A stretch of 30,196 nucleotides of DNA from Coprinopsis marcescibilis (Eukaryota > Basidiomycota > Agaricomycetes > Agaricales > Psathyrellaceae), in assembly GCA_004369085.1 (NCBI GenBank), contig ML210430.1, positions 1 through 30,196 of the forward strand, given 5' to 3'. Under the pieces are notes generated by a model. That model was not told the origin of the DNA, searched no databases, and saw only the letters and a list, made by a program, of their open reading frames with translations. The translations under genes were made by a program, and so were the position numbers. Positions 25,848-30,196 of the stretch are shown here, one piece after another. Position 1 is the stretch's first letter. Each line of letters opens with the position of its first letter.

Positions 25848-27583
25848 ATGACTGACGACGTAACGATCATTGACCCTACTATGACACCACACAACACTGG
25901 ACCCACTGGATATGGAGCTATCGGTGCCGCTGGCCCAACAACATCACCAGAGGAGGGAGGTTTCTGGAGGAAATTTATAGCAGGAAACCTTGGGCTGCTT
26001 TTAGTTGCGGGTTCAGAATTCTTCTTCGCTTTTATGCATCTCTCTGTGAAGATCCTCAACAGCATAGATACTCCAGTATCGACTTTTGAGGCAAGTAATA
26101 GCTCTTTTCATTCCGAAAATAAATACTCTGACACCTCATGCAGCTGATCTTTGTGCGGATGGTTAGTCGGCTTCGTTAAGCTTTGGCTAAGGGTTCCAAA
26201 TAATCCATACGTACCTAATGTTCACAGGTAATCACTTATGCATTCTGCTTGATTTACATGTAAGTGTAATTTGATCTTATCGTACGCATGCTAACGTCGA
26301 GATATAAAGGGTTTCTACCGGCGTTTCAGACCCAATATTGGGACCTAAAGGAGTTCGTTTAGCTCTGTTCTACAGAGGCCTCGGTGGGCAAGTTGGCATC
26401 AATGATTTCCTAGTTGCTGCGATGCTAACGGAGGTTTAGTTCTATTGGGCTATACGGGATCTATTATTCGTTGCAATATCTGTCTCTATCAGACGCGACT
26501 GTTCTCACCTTTCTGTCTCCAATGTGTACAGCTATCGCTGGGGCCATCTTTCTGGGGGAACATCTCAGGCTTTCTCAGCTTGTTGCAAGCTGTACGGGTT
26601 ACTTTATTCCGAATCGCGAAAGTTGTGCTGACTTTGTTCATCAGTCTTCAGCCTTTTTGGCGTTGTCTTGATTGCAAGGCCTCCAGGTTTATTTGGAGAC
26701 TCGTTAGACCAATCGCCTACAGATGATGGAATTACTCCTGCGCAGCGGCTTATCGCAGTTGGGTAAGTCTATCTACTCCATGAAACACACCCTGCTGATA
26801 CACTCTTTATGGCATGTGAAGGATGGCCATGATCGGAGTCCTCGGTGCGACCTTAGCCTGTAAATTCGACATTCCCAGTCCGCCGTCCCAATCGCTAACG
26901 TTAGTTTGCAGTCACCAGTCTGAGGGCAGTCGGGAAAAGAGCCCACACCATGCACTCTATGGTTTCCTTTGCTGGGCAGTCCATTATCTTATCTGGGGCA
27001 GGGTATGTCACGCATCCGAGTACTTCGAAACCCATATTAACGCTCGCCTAGAATGGTCTTGACAGGCTCAACATTTGTGATCCCAACAAAATTGAGTTGG
27101 CTTGCCATGCTAGTGATGATTGGGGTCTTCGGATTCGTGGCTCAGGTGAGTTTGATCCTGTCTGAATATTTTACCTTGGTTATATGCGGCGTTTCCAGAT
27201 ACTCTTAACTATGGGCCTTCAGCGTGAAACTGCTGGCAGAGGAACCATGGCCGTTTATACTCAGGTTTGCTGAATCAAGCTTCACATGCCATTATCGTTG
27301 ACCATCATTTAGATTGTATTTGCTACAATTCTGCAGAAAGTATTTCTCAAGACGACACCCCCATTTCTATCTGTCGTTGGAACTATGATCATCTTATCAT
27401 CTGCATTGTATACCGCGGTAAGCATGGAGCTCCTGAAATACCAGAGGCTTTATTAATTGCATCAAACGCTTGGACTAGCTCAACAAAGTTAAAGTCGATT
27501 CAACAATAACCGCTGTTCCTGAAGTGGATGAAGCCCAGAGATTGTTACCTCACTCTGAAGGAACTATTGACGAACGAAATTAG
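25848..27583 (+). CDS. EamA/DMT-superfamily transporter, paralogue, 12 exons
   Basis: The model encodes 379 residues. Exons: 25848-26090, 26144-26161, 26228-26259, 26310-26387, 26440-26591, 26645-26762, 26822-26859, 26912-27002, 27052-27145, 27199-27264, 27313-27417, 27479-27583. Exons 2-5 and 7-11 have exactly the same lengths as in the transporter at 11266-13335 (18, 32, 78, 152; 38, 91, 94, 66, 105), which supports both models. Shared stretches include KTLNSID/KILNSID, LGPKGVRL, GIYYSLQYLSLSDATVLTFL, VVLIARP, GVLGATLA and GLQRETAGRGTMAVYTQ. About ten helices are expected; the substrate is unknown. Both polar tails are shorter than in the other copy. Donors of introns 1 (26091) and 4 (26388) are GC rather than GT; both read gcaagt. 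The start at 25848 (MTDDVTIID) is chosen over the in-frame ATG at 25881 because it is the first after the leader, but either is possible. Confidence 0.9.
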
Positions 27584-27954
27584 AACACCTACAGATTGAT
27601 GCGTTGTATGTCAGGAAATTGGATAAAATGGAATCAAAGTACGGAATTTCGCGTCCATTGCTCTATTACCGTCACTATACCCATATCAGTGTATCGCGGA
27701 TTCTAGTATGGGAGTCGCCGTCATTTGCATAATCTCGCCGTCTCGCTCATGTAAAGCGCACCGAGCGAGGCAATTCGGTTTTTCCGCCTCGAAGTACTTC
27801 GACGGCTCGCTTTGACCGGAGACGCACGCGGAGCTTCTGATTCTCCGCTTGAACCGAAAGATATTCGATGCAATGACTAATGGATGGGCCTTTGAAACTC
27901 ATACCCTTCTCCCCTTCAGACTTTCCAAGGAGTGACTCGACTAAGCTTATCAGA
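27584..27954. other. Promoter region of the esterase gene
   Basis: A 371-nt gap between same-strand genes. It contains the 14-bp perfect palindrome tcgaagtacttcga (27789-27802) within a CG-rich patch of repeated cggctcgc/gagcgag-like words (about 27720-27850), which could be binding sites. No coding potential was seen. Confidence 0.4.
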
Positions 27955-29010
27955 ATGGAGGAAATATCACAGATCAAAGGACGTGATATACCTGATGTAA
28001 TGGATGCCTGTGAGTGCTGTTGTTTGTGTGATGACTTGGAGGCCGAGTAACCCCTGTCCTCATCAGCGATATCAATCCTTGCTCCTCTTCTTACGAAGAA
28101 TAAGGCATATATTCAGGAGATTCCGTTCAAGACATTTAAGTATGGACCAACTGACCGACACCAAGTACGCCACATTTGTGGATTGTTGTGTATGAACTAA
28201 CCGACCATTTCTCAGCTTGATATCTACTATCCACTTGAGGAGAACAAGCGCGAGAAGACTCCAGTGTTGTTTTTCATCTACGGAGGGAGCTTCAACAGCG
28301 GTGAACGCAACCTATCAGCCAAGTTCGGACTGGTTTACGCCTGCGTCGGCTCCTTCTTCGCTCGTCGGGGTATCCTTACGGTGATTGCAGATTACCGCCT
28401 CGCTCCACAATTCAAATTTCCGAAGCCCGTTGAAGATATACGGGATGCGATAACGTGGGTTCTGGAGAACCCGACGTCGCTCGAATCTCCGGGAAGCCCT
28501 TCACCTGATCTCCACAATCTCATCGTCATGGGACATTCTGCTGGTGCAACGCATGCCGCAACATTGTTGTTCTATCCGAACGTTGTGCCGTTAGACTCTG
28601 ATGTGCGGGCGAGGATTACTGGACTGGTTTTATTTGCGGGAGGGTATGATGTATCGGCAGCTGTTCCTGGTACTGCGAGGGCCAAGGCAGTAGAGGCGTA
28701 TTGGGGGACCTTGGACGAGGCGTTCGACCACGATGCCTTGTCGCTGTTCAACGGATTCCTTGAAGAGAATTTGCTATCTCTGCCACCTATTGTCATGGTA
28801 CAAGCAGCAGAGGAACCAGACTACATGGATGCGGCTGGGAAGAAAATGAGGCAGGCTTTGACCACGCGGTTGGGGAGGGAGCAGCGGATGATCATTGCCG
28901 AAGGGCATAACCATATCAGTGTTAATTGGGTCTTGGGGATAGGTCAGGGTGAGCAATGGGCACAGGACGTGGCAGATTGGATATCAAAGGTCCCGAAAGA
29001 TCGCATATAA
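27955..29010 (+). CDS. Alpha/beta-hydrolase esterase/lipase
   Basis: The model encodes 315 residues in three exons: 27955-28009, 28067-28164, 28216-29010. The fold is that of carboxylesterase/hormone-sensitive-lipase-like hydrolases, which cleave ester bonds of small substrates. The nucleophile elbow is GHSAG (Ser at about 159), the acid is probably Asp in EEPDYMDA (about 253), and the catalytic His lies in GHNHIS (about 282 or 284). The oxyanion-hole stretch reads FFIYGGSFNSG (about 70-80), with Tyr in place of the usual His of HGGG. FKTFKYGPTDRHQLDIYYP marks the first strands. No signal peptide was seen, so it is likely intracellular. The intron 1 acceptor at 28066 was chosen because it keeps frame with a 57-nt intron; a GT at 27996 with an acceptor near 28103 is a weaker alternative that would remove part of the N-terminus. 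The exact substrate is unknown. Confidence 0.88.
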
Positions 29011-29452
29011 TGACGACAGTTTTGTTCTTTATCTTTGCAAAACGACGTAGCATGCACTCCGATTACCCGCTGGGAGAGGCCTAACCTGGGAATTTGTGCT
29101 TTTATTAGACATTCGGAGGCTCGGCAAGGTCAGTGGGTTGGGTGAAGATAGATGAATAGAGGGTGGAGGCGAGGATAGAAGAACTTCTACCCTATTTTTG
29201 GATGTGATAATTTTGGACAGGCTGACGCGATTGGTTGTGGTCGGGGGTCACTGACATTGCAACATGAGCTAACAGGACGAGAAGAACTTCCTCAGTGGTC
29301 CAGGAGAAAGTAGAAGAACTTCTGTGCTGGATTGTGCCGTCAGAGGATTACTCAGACCGGTGGGGGGAGGGTATTTAAGGTGCGTGGATTGGATGGTTTG
29401 GAGATACCACCTTTCTCGACGTTTCTCCTTTCACCTTGACAGACATTTCCAC
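29011..29452. other. 3' flank of the esterase and promoter of the methyltransferase-like gene
   Basis: A 442-nt gap. The phrase agaagaacttc occurs three times (29178-29188, 29280-29290, 29312-29322), each part of an imperfect inverted word, before a TATA-like element at 29371. No gene seen. Confidence 0.45.
29371..29380 (+). promoter_or_regulatory. TATA-like element before the methyltransferase-like gene
   Basis: The sequence gtatttaagg lies about 80 nt upstream of the ATG at 29453, a usual place for a fungal core promoter. Confidence 0.35.
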
Positions 29453-30196
29453 ATGTCGACTCAATTCTCTTATCTCGGCTCTGATCCTCGCCTGCCCAGC
29501 TCAACCTGGGCAGACAATGCTCTCGCGCTCTGCACCGCTGGTTCGCTCCTCTTCTTTTACAAAAAGCAGATGGAGATTTTGAACTTTGCCGTGAAGGAGG
29601 GCGGGGAGGTCAAGGCTCGTCCTACTACACTGCTCTCGCGAATCATAACCCCGATCCATTTCATTGGCATGCTGTTCATGCCTATCATATTTCTGATTGC
29701 GTATGCTATGCGCTTTGCGCTTGGGATTAAGAATGACATTGTTGGCCAGTGGTTGAGGGAGTATAGCCTCCCGACGGCCGACTTCACTCCCCAGACTATT
29801 TTGGCCCTCCAGATTGCTGGAGTGATCTCGTCGGTTTGGGTGTGGAAGGCAACCTGCGACGTGTTTACGTTCTTGGGCTCGCAGTGGCATTTCATCGGGG
29901 TAAGGCCTTTTTGTTTCGCTGATTCGAAAAATAAAGCCTAAATGTGAATTTGTTTTTAGAGGCGAGAGAAGCCCAAATTGATCACTTCTGGCCCTTATGC
30001 GTCTGTCCGACATCCGCTGTATACGTATGTCGTCTGGTCTCTTCTCTGGCGTGGTTGCATAATGTCAATGAACGTTACAGCTGGTTCATCGCACAAGGAT
30101 TGTGTCAAATGCTGATGTACTGGTCCTGGGTTCCCGCCATTGCCTTTGGCGTCACCCTCTTCTCTCTGGTTGTTAAAATACCTATCGAAGTGAGTG
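29453..30196 (+). CDS. Isoprenylcysteine methyltransferase-like membrane enzyme, 5' part
   Basis: Exons seen: 29453-29899, 29960-30024 and 30081-30189; a donor gtgagtg starts at 30190 and the gene continues outside the window. The product so far is about 207 residues with several helices: around ALALCTAGSLLFFY, PIHFIGMLFMPIIFLIAYAM, ILALQIAGVISSVWVW and MYWSWVPAIAFGVTLFSLVV. The cytosolic loop KPKLITSGPYASVRHPLYT is the characteristic SAM-enzyme signature of the ICMT/PEMT superfamily (xxxGPYxxVRHPxYT). Typical ICMT methylates the C-terminal prenylcysteine of CaaX proteins in the ER; this one could be that enzyme or one of the many ICMT-like paralogues of mushrooms. The start at 29453 (MSTQFSYLG) is preferred over an in-frame ATG at 29324 because that earlier frame runs through the TATA-like element. 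Confidence 0.8.

Noticed and set aside
26434..26439. Earlier acceptor (after cggag) for exon 5 of the plus-strand transporter
   Set aside because: It would add two residues and break the exact 152-nt length match with the paralogue. The acceptor tttag at 26437-26439 keeps both length and frame.

Overview
The window looks like nuclear DNA of a mushroom-forming basidiomycete (Agaricomycete). The genes are broken by many short introns (about 45-65 nt, GT-AG with a few GC-AG). One gene is a class I hydrophobin, two belong to the fungal flavin-dependent halogenase type, and the membrane transporters have the dense exon structure usual for this group. No rRNA, tRNA, CRISPR array or bacterial-type operon was seen. 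Gene models were built by hand from splice signals, reading-frame continuity and family motifs. Where two paralogues exist, equal exon lengths check the models.

Layout, left to right. 1-1199 (+): 3' part of a flavin-dependent halogenase, cut by the window edge. 1200-2717: no gene seen. 2718-4990 (+): a complete tandem halogenase paralogue of 13 exons. 6228-6910 (-): a class I hydrophobin in six small exons that a simple ORF scan does not show. 7969-10721 (-): a multi-pass membrane protein of about 673 residues without a family I can name. 11266-13335 (-): a 12-exon EamA/DMT-type transporter. About 13.83-14.19 kb: probable decayed cytochrome P450. About 14.2-19.7 kb: long stretch with no convincing gene. 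19704-22744 (+): Sfp1/JAZF1-like C2H2 zinc-finger regulator. 24654-25137 (-): weak model of a small cysteine-containing protein. 25848-27583 (+): a second EamA/DMT transporter, paralogous to the first, with the same 12-exon layout. 27955-29010 (+): alpha/beta-hydrolase esterase. 29453-end (+): 5' part of an isoprenylcysteine methyltransferase-like membrane enzyme.

Working together: the tandem halogenases, P450 relic, two transporters and an esterase could fit a halogenated-metabolite neighbourhood. However, no backbone enzyme (PKS, NRPS, terpene cyclase) is visible, and Sfp1-like and ICMT-like genes are housekeeping in type, so a cluster is only a hypothesis. The best supported unusual observations are the tandem halogenase pair with one intron gained or lost, the hidden hydrophobin, the GT/GC donor switching between orthologous introns of the transporter paralogues, and a perfect 15-bp inverted repeat inside the coding tail of one transporter.
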